Source: Archilochus colubris (taxonomy: Eukaryota; Chordata; Aves; Apodiformes; Trochilidae). From it: 64,000 nt of DNA. Positions 38,100 to 50,434 of the stretch are shown in pieces (the first letter of the stretch is position 1; the number at the start of each line of letters is the position of its first letter). The position numbers and the translations under genes are program-made. Location of the stretch: NCBI GenBank assembly GCA_023079485.1, contig CM041091.1, positions 32,634,146 to 32,698,145 on the forward strand, given 5' to 3'. Under the pieces are notes generated by a model. That model searched no databases and was not told the DNA's origin. It saw only the letters and a program-made list of their open reading frames with translations.

Positions 38100-38329
38100 C
38101 TGGCCTCACTTGGGAGAGTGAGAATACTTTTTTTTTCTATAAATTATCAAAATTTGACCTTGCACTTGTTTTTTATACATGCCCTCCTTTACAGCTAACA
38201 ACTGCTTGCACCTTTGCACATTAAAAGAAACACGTAATTAAATTAAGAGATGCACACGTTCCTCCTTTGCTCCTGTCTCTTCTCCTTGAAAGCCATGCCA
38301 GATAGCAAATCAAAATCTGCATTTAAATA

Positions 38330-38680
38330 GAATATTTTTAATGTATGAAAGTGGGCGGCCTGAGGGCAAAGAGGTATTGCATTCACTCACCATAGGCACA
38401 AAATTGCATTTAAAACGTGATAGTACATTTTAAAAATGTATTGAATATTTCTGTCATTCTACTACCTTTGTTTTATTATAAGGGAATCTTCAGCTCCACG
38501 GAGATTTTTGTATCAAAGCACGCTAATAAAAATAATGTGGTATTACATCATTCTATCAATTTAATCTTGAGAAAAGGATGATATTCAATCACATCTCATA
38601 AGTCACTATCTCTGGTAATTCCGGCCATTATTCAGTGCGAAATTCAAGCAGTCTGAATTCATTAACAGAGCCTTGCTACC
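38330..38680. promoter_or_regulatory. Candidate conserved non-coding element
   Basis: A repeat-free AT-rich block with dense homeodomain and PBX/CUX-like words, for example CGCTAATAAAAATAATG (38521-38537) and CATTCTATCAATTTAATC (38549-38566), then TGGTAATTCCGGCCATTATT (38614-38633). The texture resembles deeply conserved vertebrate enhancers in gene deserts. It lies just upstream of a CpG-dense patch. Conservation has not been tested. Confidence 0.3.
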
Positions 38681-38789
38681 AATCTGCATTTTTTTAGACT
38701 TTGTCAGAAAACGCAGCAACCCAAAACTCAGTGACCTGAATCTAACAACCTTTCAGCTCAAACAGCCTCAGTCCCCAACCCCAGCTCCC

Positions 38790-38905
38790 TTCCTGCGCCG
38801 GGACAAAGCCACCGAGGAGGTCACGGCCGCAGAGCCCAAGACGGCGCCGGGGAACGCTCCCCCCCGAGCTGGGGGGACACTGCAGGCACACCATGGTCCC
38901 CAGGT
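38790..38905 (+). other. CpG-dense micro-island with exon-like end
   Basis: About ten CpGs fall within 38795-38866 (GCGCCGGG, ACCGAGG, CACGGCCGC, GACGGCGCCGGGG, AACGC, CCCGAGC), far above the background. The plus-strand frame is open from 38673 to 38942 (89 codons, no ATG at its 5' end). An ACCATGG context lies at 38890-38896, followed within a few bases by CCCCAG|GTAGGA, an acceptable splice donor (boundary about 38903). This could be a GC-rich exon, an alternative promoter or chance. No protein family is recognised in the translation, and the call as an exon is weak. Confidence 0.27.
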
Positions 38906-39102
38906 AGGAGTGGAGCTCTGGAGGTGGCACCCAAAGAAATGAGTCCCCCCATAGAGCAAGAGCTCCTGAGAGCAGACAAGGAGCCAGAATGTGGTGGCAT
39001 GGAGTGACATATGACAGGGGTGATGTGTCACATCGCATCAGGCAGGCAGAGGAGGGGAGTGGGAGCAAAAGGTTTGGATGTGGTGTTATCAGGAAAAGGG
39101 AT

Positions 39103-39423
39103 AGAGAGAGTTCAGGTTGTTCAGCCTGGAGATGAGAAGGTTATGAAGAGAGCTTGGAGCACCTTCCAGTATCTGAAAGGGCTCCAGGAAATCTGGGGAG
39201 GGACTTGGGACAAAGGCATGGAGGGATGGGATGAGAGTGGATGGTTTCAAGCTGAAAGAGGGGAGGAGCTGTGGCTGCCCCATCCCTGGCAGTGTCTCAG
39301 CCCAGGCTGGATGGGGCTTGGAGCACCCTGGACTGGTGGGAGGTGTCCCTGACCATGGCAGGGGGATGGAACTGGATGGATGAGCTTTAAGGTCCCTTCC
39401 AACCCAAGCCAGTTTTGTGATTA
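39103..39423 (+). mobile_element. CR1 LINE fragment with internal deletion, plus strand
   Basis: Starts with GGTTGTTCAGCCTGGAGATG and runs through GAGCACCTTCCAGTATCTGA, CCTGGCAGTGTCTCAGCCC and CCTGACCATGGCAGG to GGTCCCTTCCAACCCAAGCC. Compared with the copy at 28.9 kb it lacks about 71 bp (equivalent to 29017-29087): GAGGGGAG is followed at once by GAGCTGTGG. The break has short GGGA-type microhomology. The lost part encodes the GRFRLDIRK-type end of ORF2. Confidence 0.94.
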
Positions 39424-40084
39424 ATAAATGCAGCAAGAGGCTGCTACAGTCATGAGGAGGCTCCTGGGCAATGAGAAGACCCAACCATGTACCACAGAAG
39501 CCAGTAGCAAACCCCTACCAAGCTCATCTGGGGCTAAAACCAGCCATAACTTAGCAGACCCTCCGGCTTACTGATGCTCAGTAAATCTTTCCATATCCCT
39601 CCCACCTCCCTGAATCCCTTCTGCAGCTGAGACAGCATCCCCATCCTTCACTGCCTGCACAGCCCTTCCACGGGCTGGATCCTCCCACCTAAGCCCAGGA
39701 CCACGAGACATCCCCAGTGAGAACATTCTCTTCCAACTCTTTTCCATTGATCCCATGATCAAATCACCCCATGATCATTCATCCCAAGATGAAAATAACA
39801 ATTTATTGCTGCTGACCAGTGACCCAACATCTTCCCTACACAGGCAATCTGAGAAAAGTCCACACCATGGAGCCTGTGCTTATCTCTCTACAGCAAGATA
39901 CTTCCCCAAGACCATATTGACTTTGGAGCAGCTTCAGCCCATTGAGCAGCAAAATCTCATCAACATTCACCACCTGATGGAATCCTGGGTTTGGGGTGTG
40001 TGGGGTTTTTTTTGTTGTTGTTGGTTTTTGGTTTTTTAAACATTATGTTGTATTTACAATCATGCAGCCCTGAATCTGCAGTAA
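39424..40084. other. Unique sequence, no feature seen
   Basis: A G/T-rich stretch (GGGGTTTTTTTTGTTGTTG and following, 40002-40036) is the only low-complexity feature. No exon or transposon recognised. Confidence 0.4.
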
Positions 40085-40510
40085 AATTGGGGAGCCTAGG
40101 AAAGCTGCAAGCTGATATCTGAGGTAGCAGATGAGGCTGTTGCAATTGCAGAATAAAATGGAAATGTGCTGCTGGGAGCAAGCAGTACATTGTTTTAACG
40201 TGTTATGATATTTATAAATATATGAAGTTTAAATAATCAGATGACGGAGAGTTCCTTTTCATCTCCTGAATGTTTATTATTCTTCACACATTAGCACTTT
40301 TTCCCCCCCAAATGTTATATCTTCTGCCATTTATAATTAATTTTAACAGCTTCTGCAACTTATCCCACAGGTTGTTGCTGTTTCTTTTAAACAGCGTGCT
40401 GCTGAGAAATTGATTTGTTTGCTCCGTATGCCTACAGAAATCACATTATGAAATATGCATAAATGTCATTTCTTGGGCTGCTTCTGAGGATTAACGCAGG
40501 AGAAAAAGCT
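40085..40510. promoter_or_regulatory. Candidate conserved non-coding element with POU-like site
   Basis: A repeat-free AT-rich block. Words include ATATGCATAAAT (40453-40464, POU/octamer-like), TTATAATTAATTTTAAC (40331-40347) and GAAATTGATTTG (40406-40417). Open frames are almost absent. The call is based on texture and motif density only. Confidence 0.28.
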
Positions 40511-41729
40511 TGCAGAGGGAAAGGAAGAGACAAACAACAACAAAGCCAAACTTCACACTTCAACCCTGGCCAAACTCAACTCCTTTGCACGGGGGTGGGG
40601 CTGCCCTGATCTGCTCTGCCACCGGGGTGGGAAGAGTCAGCAGGAGATCCTGATCCCATAGGGACCAACTCCTCTCCCAGTAAATAAGTCCCTGCCAACA
40701 TGGAGAAGAGTTAATGAAGCTGAGTAATGAGCAAGGAAGTGCTGGTGCACCCCAAAAGCCCTCTCAGAGCTGGAGACCAGGAGCAGCCATGAGAGGGGCA
40801 GTGGTGGGGGGTGCATGTGTCCATCATCACCTCCAGAAGGTCTCCAGGATGGGCACAAAAGCCCCAAGGAGGAGCATTCTTCAGGCAGCTGTGCCCACCA
40901 TGCCACCTTGCTGCAACCCCCTGCTATGGTGGGGGGGTGAGAATCATTTTCCCTCTACTCCCAAACCTCAGAAATCAGCTCTCTGTGGTTCTGCACTCAC
41001 CATCCTCCTCCACGGATTAACCACCAGCCACAGCCACCTCTCAGCAATGCTGCTCTGCCCCTGCCCTGACTTCTCCCACTTCCACTGAGATGGGAACCTC
41101 AGCCAACTGCATTTTATTCCTGCTTCAGTGGTGCTGTTCTGACACTGAAGCATTATTCATGAATTTCCCCACCAGCCACCCTTCCCTACTTGCATAAAGG
41201 TCACTTATTTTACCCAAACAGATTCTATCCTATTGGTACTAAACATCTCACCATCATTTCCCCTGGGCAGCCCAGTGAGCAGGTCCTGCCACTCTTTCCC
41301 TTCCAGACAAAGTAACCACAGCTTAAAATCCTCCTTGCCCATGAGGTCACAGACAGTACCAGAGATGTCCAGTCTTGTAAGAACAGTTTTATTACTAAAA
41401 AAAACCCCATCAATATACACTGCAATCCTGGACCAACAAAACTCAGCCCTGGCCATGGAAAAAACTAACTCAAAAGCAAAGTTTGGAGTAGAGTAGGACC
41501 CATCCCCACCCCATAGCAGCAGCCCCATGGGTGCTGGACAAATGTGGTGGCAGGCAGTGATGGAGATGGAAGGCATCTATCTCATCCTATCTCCTCCAGC
41601 AAACCACCCTGAATGACAAGTTCTGAAATGCAAACCAGATATTTTTTTTTCTCAGAGACTTCGTTAGACACATCACTCTCCTGTGTGATTACAGAGAGCT
41701 GTCAAAACAGCCTGGTGGGAAAGCTCTTC
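40511..41729. other. Unique sequence, no gene recognised
   Basis: GC-moderate sequence with overlapping open frames of up to 124 codons on both strands (40714-41088 plus, 41205-41576 minus) and no known domain. No repeat recognised. Confidence 0.4.
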
Positions 41730-41965
41730 CCCAGACATGCAGAAGTATAAATTGTCATAGTAGAAAGTAAATTCCATTAACAGCTACATAGTCATTATTT
41801 TGCATAATAAAAGTAGAGGCTCTTTGCTTGTGGTCTCTGTATTTACAACCATGGAACCAACAAGCACTTTCTCTTTTCTGGTGCCTTTGTTAAAATTACA
41901 GGATAATTGGTTGCTGTTGCAGATATAATGTCTGATAACAAAGTGCCTAAGGCAGGGAAGCTGAA
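41730..41965. promoter_or_regulatory. Candidate conserved non-coding element
   Basis: A short AT-rich, repeat-free block with GTCATTATTTTGCATAATAA (41791-41810, POU and homeodomain-like), CTTTGCTTGTGGTC (41822-41835, RUNX-like TGTGGT) and CAGGATAATTGGTTGC (41900-41915). Evidence is limited to appearance. Confidence 0.27.
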
Positions 41966-43074
41966 GAGGTGGTGAAACAGCACCACTGAGCTCTAACTCC
42001 TGTTCTCCAAGGATTAACCAAACCAGCTCAAGGAAAATAATAATAATTTTTAATTTCTATCATCACAGACATTTCTTGAATGAAGCCTCCTGGAAATTAC
42101 AGCCAGCACTTTTATAAAAACCATCAACGTGTTTTTATTCTGGTTACCCTCAAAAATAAGCAAGATAATACAAGAACTTTTCAGTATAAGGTTCTGAGGG
42201 ATATCAAAGAATCAGAGACAAGTCCTTAGATAACCTGGGTAACTGCTCTGCTTCAGAAATGAATATATTCCCACCCATATGGTTTAAGGGGTAGAGAAAG
42301 TGTCATTTTGAAATAAAATGAGTTCTTCAATAACTGATTAGTGCCAATGCATTACAAAAAGTCTGCACTTACAAGGTGTGTCCATTCTGGTTGGAAATGT
42401 CAGGGGGGATGTACACAAATGCTCTGAGTATCACACACAGTTGTGTTGATGAATAAAACTGCAGCTCCAAGTCTCAGGCATGATGAGCAATCCAGAAAAC
42501 TGGCTGCTCATAAATACCATGCCAATTGAAGCGAGCTGGTTTGGGGATACTGTATATTATTTATTACAATTCAGTCTGTGATGGAATTAAGCACATTGAG
42601 CCAATTCCACTACGAGTGCTGGGGGAAGGAGAGATTACATTTAAATTAATAAAGTTGCTTTTAAAGCAAAACAACGTTGTCTCATGCAGTTTTTTCATAA
42701 ACTGGCTGACTGATGGAAAAAAATGATCTTCAGTTACTCCCCCCCTGCACCTTCTCAGTCCTCTCTCCCTACCTGAGGGAAATCTGGGACATTTCTACTC
42801 CAGGAAACTCAATGGCAATCACAGCAAAGCTCAAGGATGGCAAGTGCCCAAGATGCAAATAAAATCAGCCACAAACATCTGCATCTGCCTTTGCAAAGGA
42901 CTCCTCACCATGGATGTTCACTTTTTGGTTTTTTAAAATCAATCAATCTTCTGTGATGGACACAATACCATTAATTTTATTTCAACTTGCATCTCCTATT
43001 GGGATAATCTACTGAGTTATCTCTATAGCAGTAGCAAAAAATCACTTTATGGTAGAGCTGTATCACTTCAGAGT
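41966..43074. other. AT-rich unique sequence
   Basis: Few open frames. The segment about 42515-42665 (with GCCAATTGAAG and AAATTAATAAAG words) resembles the neighbouring candidate regulatory blocks but has no distinctive feature. No repeat recognised. Confidence 0.35.
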
Positions 43075-43230
43075 TAATCACATGTATTTTGGTTTTGATA
43101 AATGAAAATAGGCAACGTGATTAATTGAAGGACAATCAAGATGATCCAGCAATTAGACAGCTTGATGAGGTATCCAAAGTATGCACATAATCTATAGTAA
43201 TCAGCTAATTGAAGACTGCAGACTAAAAAG
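43075..43230. promoter_or_regulatory. Candidate regulatory element dense in homeodomain words
   Basis: Contains GTGATTAATTGAAG (43117-43130), GGACAATCAAG (43130-43140), CAATTAG (43150-43156) and CAGCTAATTGAAGAC (43203-43217) in about 100 bp. Two TAATTGAAG words recur 80-90 bp apart. A cluster of this kind could be a homeodomain enhancer, though AT-rich DNA yields such words by chance. Confidence 0.28.
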
Positions 43231-44295
43231 ATTTTAGGAAATCCCAGCTTGAAATTGAAAAATATCCCAATAACATGGATGAAAGAAAAAAAAAATAATA
43301 TCCACAGAACCCATGAAGGTTTAAGGCTTCTTTCTGTTTTGGTTGGGTTTGAATAGATTTTGCTTCTCTGGCTTCAAAAACCGCTCACAGTGATGAAATG
43401 TTGAAAGCAAAATGATTTTGGGAAGTGAATCCTGATGTTCTTATTCACAGCCACTCAAACTTTTTGAATTGTGTTTTTCTAATGCTTCCTGGAGCTGCCA
43501 GAGGTTGTTAAATGATTTCATTAAAAACATTCTGCTTGTCTTGGGCAAGTCACAAACCAGATCAAATTAAACAGCCAAGCACTTGAACAAATGAACCTTT
43601 TCCACCTTTTCTGCCACAAAACCATGTGTTCCAAAAAGCCCCATCCAGATGTTGGGTAGGTTTGTGTTTCCAAAGAGCCCAAGAAGGGAGAAAGGAATCA
43701 ATATGTGCAAAGCTTGAGTGTTCCACGTGGTTAGAAAAATATGGAAGAGGAGAGAGCAATCCATGAGGCCAGGGTGTGTAAGCACTATTAGCATAAATGC
43801 TGACAACTCCTAATCTGCTGTAACCCTGATGAATGGTTGCAGTTGGCCATTAATATTGGGCATTTTAACTTACTACTAAAATTGATTAGTCAGTTAAGAA
43901 TTCAATCCTAATGTTCAATAAAATTGTGCTTTCTCTGCAAATGCAATCCGAAAGGAGGTGATGCGTTCCACAGCACATCCATTGGGGGGGTTCAGCAGGA
44001 GGTGGGGGTGTTCCTGGCAGGGACAGGCAGAGCATCCACCTCCATCCTCCCTGCACTCCTCCCAAACTGGTGCAAGAGGTGGAGGTACCCTATGAGGTCA
44101 GTCAGGCTGGGAAACCCCACCTGGGCCAGGAGCAGCAGCTCTGCTGGGCTGTCCCCCCAGCTAGGAACTGCAGATGGGCACTCCAGCCCAAGGGTCTTCT
44201 TTGGATAGATGGGTCTGGTGTAATCCTACCACTGCTGCTCTTTTCCCTGCACTTTTTCTCCTTTTTCTAATCATAATTTCCATTATCATCATAAT
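43231..44295. other. Unique sequence, no feature seen
   Basis: No recognised gene or repeat. Sequence becomes more GC-rich after about 43950, with overlapping open frames of 65-95 codons and no known domain. Confidence 0.4.
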
Positions 44296-44836
44296 CACAG
44301 AATCCCAGACTGGTTTGGATTGGAAGGGACCTTAAAGCTCATCCAGTGCCACCCCCCTGCCACGGTCAGGGACACCTCCCACAGCCCAGGGTGCTCCAAG
44401 CCCCATCCAACCTGGGCTGAGACACTGCCAGGGATGGGGCAGCCACAGCTTCTCTGGGAAACCTGGCACAGGGGCTCAGCACCCTCACACCAAAGAATTT
44501 CTTCCCATCATCCCATCACTCCATGCCTTTGTCCCAAGTCCCTCCCCAGCTTTCCTGTAGCCTCTTCAGGCACTGGAAGATGCTCTAAGCTCTCCCCACA
44601 GCCTTCTCTTCTCCAAGATGAACAACTCCAACTCTTTCATCCTGGCTCCAGAGCAGAGCTGCTCCAACCTTCCCAGCATTTCTGTGGCCTCCTCTGGACT
44701 CACTCCATCTCCTCTGTGTCCTCCTTATGCTGGGGACTCCAGACTTGGACCCAGCCCTGCAGGGCAGTCTCATGAGAGCAGAGGGTGAGAACCTCCCTCC
44801 CTTGATCTGCTGCTCACACTACTTTTGATGCAGCCC
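44296..44836 (-). mobile_element. CR1 LINE fragment, 3' end, minus strand
   Basis: On the plus strand it starts CACAGAATCCCAGACTGG, then GGAAGGGACCTTAAAGCTC, CAGGGACACCTCCCACAGCC, CCATCCAACCTGGGCTGAGA, and ends with GACTCCAGACTTGGACCC and CTTTTGATGCAGCCC, all matching the reverse complement of CR1. At about 540 bp it is the longest copy here. Just before its 3' end (44281-44295, plus coordinates) the sequence CATTATCATCATAAT may be the short 3' tail repeat. It shares the GAGCACCCTGGGCTGTGGGA variant with the copy at 19.1 kb. Confidence 0.95.
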
Positions 44837-47000
44837 ATTATTATTTCTCCACCTTGCTTTGCTTCTCTGGCCATGCTCCATCAGCTCATCCCAAGGGAGC
44901 AGCCAAGCACCAAGTGGGAAGTGTCAGTTTGCTACAAAACATTTTTTCCCAAAAACATCATGCAGGATTTCACACAAGGTCACAACAGAGCTGTGCAGAT
45001 TCAGCAGCAGCAGCTCTGTGGGGCTCACCCAGCTCCTCCTGCCAACCATTCCTTCCAGGGGGTCTTTTAGAGCATCCCTCAAATACCTGAAGCAAGGCTT
45101 TTGCTGCAAGAGGACCAAACGCTGCTGGTGTTCACCACCTGCATGTCCCCCAAGCACAATAATTACAGCAGCACCCAGCAAAAAACCCCAATGCCCTCTT
45201 CTGCAAAGCCTTTAAAAACATTAATGTGTGTCAGGCTTTAAGTGTTAACATATGGGGGAAATGCCTAATAGCTGAGCATTACTGTGTGTGGGGCTGAAAT
45301 CCTCTGTGAGGCCTCTTACATCAAACATGAAACCTGCTTAATAGGAGACATTTGAGCAGAATCAATTATTTTTTTCACATTGAAAGAAGTATTTCAACAC
45401 TGGAAAGCCTACGTTGTCACAGCAGAAGTATTTCCATATTTAAAAGCCCTATTTCTACACAAGTTACAGAACCAATAATACAAATGTGAAATTCAGCTCC
45501 AGAACTCCTTCTTCCCATATCTGCAGATTGCCATGCCCCCAACATCACATTAAAGGTCCTATCAACACTACATTATAAACTTCTCCCCTTCTATTCAGGG
45601 AATTAGAAAAATCTTTGCCTAGAGGGGATTGTTTTCATAAACTCAGTGCACAGGGGGCTCGGGACAGGCAGGAATGTTTATGGAAAATCTGAGATGAGAG
45701 CATTTCAAACTAGCTGGTTTCAAGTTGCACACGTGTAAAGCTATAAACAGCAAGGCAAATGTTTGTATGAAAAGTGAAGAAATCACATAGTGTGCAAAAA
45801 AACCCCTGGATTTGTATGTTACAATGGAAAAAATGAAGAGTTTCTTTCTCCTCTTTGAATCAAAATCTAAATTTCCTACCAAGCTACCCCATTTCACTGC
45901 TTGATTGTCACATCTGTTACCTCCAGGATCTTTTAACATCAGCTCCTTTCTGCAGCTCTTGCTGGGACCTTTTGGAGCAGGGTGGGTTTAGCCTCTTGGT
46001 GACTTCCCCAGAAGCAGAGAAAGGTCCCTGCTCACTGCTTGGGGACAACACTTTGACACCTGAGCAGGGATTTGAAATCTAACCCAGGAATTTCAAAGCA
46101 CTTAAAACTTAGGCTGAGCCAGGTACCAAGACACAGCTGGGCAGCGTTCTGGATGCTGAGGCAGAAGCTCAGCTCTGTTGGCTTTTCTGCTACACCCACC
46201 ACAGCTCAAGCAGCACAGAGCAGTGCCAGGAGAGCCTGGGCAGGAACACCACGATGTTGGACTTGACCCACAACCTCCTAAAAATCAGCAAAAATGGGCA
46301 GCAAGAGCGGGTAACACCCAGAGGGCATGCACATATGAGGACACACATGGTGAGATGCTCAACTGCACAGACTGCTGGAAGGGAGGAGCATTAGAAGTTG
46401 CCAAATTATGTTGGCAGAGCCAAGGGTCGTGGCTTCCACCACCAGAAATTAAAGTGTGAAGGATCAGAAAGACAGCAGTAAGTCAGACAGCACCTCTGCT
46501 GGGACAATACGCCACTACTACTCAGTTACTCCCCTGAGTACTAAGGTCTTAAGTAATATTTTAAATATAAAATCATCTTGGAAAGAGCACTGGTGATCTA
46601 CAAACTCACTGCTCCCAGGACTGGGCAGCAGGATGGCTTTGGTGGGTGCTTCCTGCAGGGTCAGCCAGGTATCCCCCATGTACCATCCTCATCACCCCTT
46701 CAAGAAAAAACTTGGCACAGGAGTGGACAAACTTTATGTCAGCCAAGCTCCAGCTGAGCAGGAACATCTGCAAGCTCAGCAGCATGGGCCAGGCCAACAA
46801 GACCAGCACCTGCAGGGAGAAGCTCAGCATTTATACAGCATCCTTAGAGGGCCAACAATGTTCACACAAACTAACTAGGGAAACCTTCAGGCAGCACAAC
46901 CTCCAGCCTCTGCTGGGAGATGTATGGGGCAGTTTAGAGACTGATCCTGGAGGGACTGCTGAGGACTGCAGCACATCACACTGCTGAGAAAACTTGCCCT
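44837..47000. other. Unique sequence, no gene recognised
   Basis: No repeat recognised beyond the CR1 boundary. The part 45210-45480 is AT-rich and repeat-free. Open frames of 60-118 codons occur on both strands without known domains. Confidence 0.4.
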
Positions 47001-50000
47001 GGCTTTGCTCCTTTTAGATGCCTTTGACTTCAGCTGTTCTGTACTCCAGAGGTTGCCTGCAAAATTCTTACTGTTCATACCAGATCTCAGCATTAAAACA
47101 TGTAACCAGACCTAGCAACTATGCCACATTAGCAAAAAGATTTTTTTTCTGCTCATACTTGGTTGTTTTGCATTGAGTATAGCACTGTAGGGTGTTCTCC
47201 TGGTGGGACAAAGACCACTGATGGTAGGTGGTGGGTCAGCAAGAGCTTAAAGACAGATGGGTAAAATACATAACAACTAAAATAAAGTTGGTGGACTCAA
47301 CTGAGATGATCCTACATCAGGGCTTTGGCCACTGGATGGTGTGGAAGTGAAATCTCCTGAAATCTAGTTAGCTCAGCTGCCAGCTGCATCTTGCTTCCAG
47401 TTTCTTCCCATTTAGATCTCACCTCTCTCCAGCAAAGCCCATGCAGGGTGAAAATAAACTTTAAACACTTTAAGCTTTGCTGAAATGAACTGCAAGTATA
47501 TTTTCTTTTGGAAGAGGTTTTTTTTGGAAATTATTTTACTTAGCAAGCAAGTGAAGTTCTCAGGATGGGGATATTCCAGGGCAACCTCTGCTTTGGCAGG
47601 GCAGAGGAAAGGATCCAGGGAGTGAAGGCAGCTGCCTACATCTGGGTATTCCAGGGCTCCTCCAAAAATCCTGCTGACACAGCTGCCCCTTCATCTTTGT
47701 CTCATAGCAAGTGAGTAGCCAGTGTGTTATTTTAACAGCATGACAACAACTATACAGAATGTCAAATAGTTACCTTTTATCTGGGTTTTTATTCCTCCCA
47801 TATATTTCAATGGCAATATACAGCTTAATGCTGTGAAGTATTTCACACTGAAATGGGCAATAAAAAAAAAAACAGCCTAAAGACTGAGCACTTCCCCTAA
47901 AACAGCAAGGAGGAGTTCACTGAAAATCTCTCCTGTTTACTACTCTGTCTTCCAAAATCTCCACACCAACCCACTGTGCTGAACTATAAATACTGCTGGG
48001 AATATTTTCAAGATTTTCCTGGTTGTTTGTTTTTAAAATAAGAAGTAACATATAAATATAAAATATACCCCTGAATCCAGAATGTTCTGCCCAGCCTGAA
48101 TAAAGGATGGAGATGGAGGACAAACCCTTTTGAGCACACCCAGAGCCCAGCACATGGGAACTTGGTGTCCCTTAGCCTGAAGAAAGGTCCCTTCAGATCC
48201 CAGAGAAGGATCAGGAATTTTTACATCAGCAGGAACAAACCAAACAAGCTCCCCCTGTTATCTCCTGTCCTGTTTCAACATCAGCTCAAGACGAGGTACA
48301 GGGGGGGAGCAAAGCTCAGGAAAGCTTCAGGAGCTCCCTTTGGGGTCTCTAAAAATGCAGATGTCCCCTCATTTGTCCAATGCTTTTAGCCAACTGCAAA
48401 CTGTGAGTTCCTACACATCTGCAGCTGGATGCATCTCCCCTTCAATGGAAGCTGCAAACCAGGACAGGAATATTTATTCCTCAGCACTACATCTCCATGG
48501 AGCACTTTCCAGGACTGCTTCAGAATGAAGGTCTATGCACCCAAAATCCTCTAAGTGGCTTTGGCTTGGCCATCTCCTACATGAATAAATACAGATGAAT
48601 ACACCTGCTGGGGACATGAAGAGGACAGAATTTTGAGAAGACAGTGAGCACTAAAACCAGAATTACTAGTTGTAGTTATTGATGAGGTTCAGAATGGAAA
48701 AGGAAGCTATCACTAGAATTGGATAAACCAGGACAGTTCTCCAAGGCCAACACCTGAGCAATATCCTCCCTGTGAGCCCAGGAGAGAGAGGAACCTGCAG
48801 GTCCTGCTCTTCCCTGCTTCAGAGGAGGCTTCCAGTAACATCACTGTACCCTCTGCTGCTTCTTGGCTTTTAGAACCTGCCCAGCATCCTCCAAGTCTGC
48901 TGGAGCTGACAGCCTGCCTGCTTTTCCTCAAATACAGATGCAAGGCAACAGGGCATGCTCAGAGGTTTGCCAAGCCCTGCTGGATTCATCTCTGGACAGG
49001 TATGCCCTAAGTGTTCTGACCTTTTCTGGGACAAACATGAGTTTAGCACCTGTATTTGCTGAGCAAATACATGAAGCTTGCAGACACCACAACAGAAACA
49101 AGGCAAAAATGGCCAAATTCCCTGGTTTTGGTTTTTTTTGATGTTGCGTGCTCTTCCATTACTTCCTCTCCTAGCAAGAAAGCCCAAGCTCCTCAACTCC
49201 CATTTATCTCCAGCTGGGCACCATCACCTGATGAACACACATCTGCTTAAAGCAGGCTTTTGCTCTTGGGACTTGCCAGCTCTCACTGCTCAATCTTCTC
49301 TCCTAAAAGCAGCCTTTCCTCAAGTGCAGTCAGTGTCAAATCCAACAGCTTTTCCTCTCCCCTAAGAGACCTCTCATGGTTTTGGCTCACCATGAGAGGA
49401 TTGCCCAAGGAGATGTGAGCTGATGCTCAAACATCCCTCATCCTCTGTGCTGAACCAAGGGACACATCTGGGATGCAGCCACAGGGCCACAAGCCCAGGG
49501 CATCCCCAGAAGTCCTCCTCCACCACCCCAGTGAGCCCAGCTCCTCAGCTGGAAGCAGCAGGGCAGCCTGAGGTGAAACACAAACCCTTGGGAGTGGGGA
49601 GATCCAACACCAAGCCCAGGGCTATTTTAGAAGAATCTCAACAAATTGTTGAGCAGTGATTTATTCAAGAGATTCAGCAGTTCACCAACTTTGAGAAGCT
49701 TTGGAGACGGTAAAAATGTAACAAGTGAGTCTCTTGCATGAATAAAAAATTACATTTTACATAAATTAAATATATAATTTGATTAAACATGTTTATGTCT
49801 TCGCAGTGACATTTAGAATAGGAAATATTCATTTTCTGTTTTGAAAGGGAAAAAAACTCTTTCAAACGTAATTTGAAGCTGTCAAACCAATCTTCTTTAC
49901 AGATCTTTTAAATGTCACATACCTTGGAAAGGGGCTGGCAGATTCCTTTTAAATATGCAATTGCAAACAGTCCAAGCAAAATCAAGAATTTATTAAAATA

Positions 50001-50430
50001 TGCTACTGACATTTATACTGATGAAGTACAGCCCTTTCCTCACCCCCTTTCCATTCAGTCCCCTACCAAGGATATGTCACAACAGCTCCTGGTAATGCCA
50101 CAGCACCAGCACTTCCCCAGCTGCAGGAGAAGAACCTGTCTCTTGTTTGGAGGGAGGGACTAACAGGAATCTGTGGTTGTTTTACATGAGGAATTGGACT
50201 TTTTAATGATTTCTTACCAGCCCACCTGAAGTTTACAACCAAAAATATTAACTGCACTTACTTTAAATCAAGTGCAGCACTATAGTTAATGGCTTGAAAT
50301 GGAAGAGTGTATAAATCATAACCACTACAACCCTCCTCAGACAACTATGTTAGTGACTTGGATACTTTCTTTTATTGTCACAATATCTATCCTTAGATTA
50401 TTCATTATTATCCCCAATTAAAATGCATTT
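47001..50430. other. Unique sequence, no gene recognised
   Basis: Ordinary unique sequence. The part 49730-50010 is very AT-rich (for example AAATTAAATATATAATTTGA, 49763-49782). No CpG cluster, transposon or exon recognised; open frames reach about 108 codons. Confidence 0.4.
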
Positions 50431-50434
50431 CTAG

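Noticed and set aside
46200..46290. Phrase resembling the CR1 3' end (GATGTTGGACTTGACCC)
   Set aside because: Too short, and the neighbouring bases do not continue the CR1 order.
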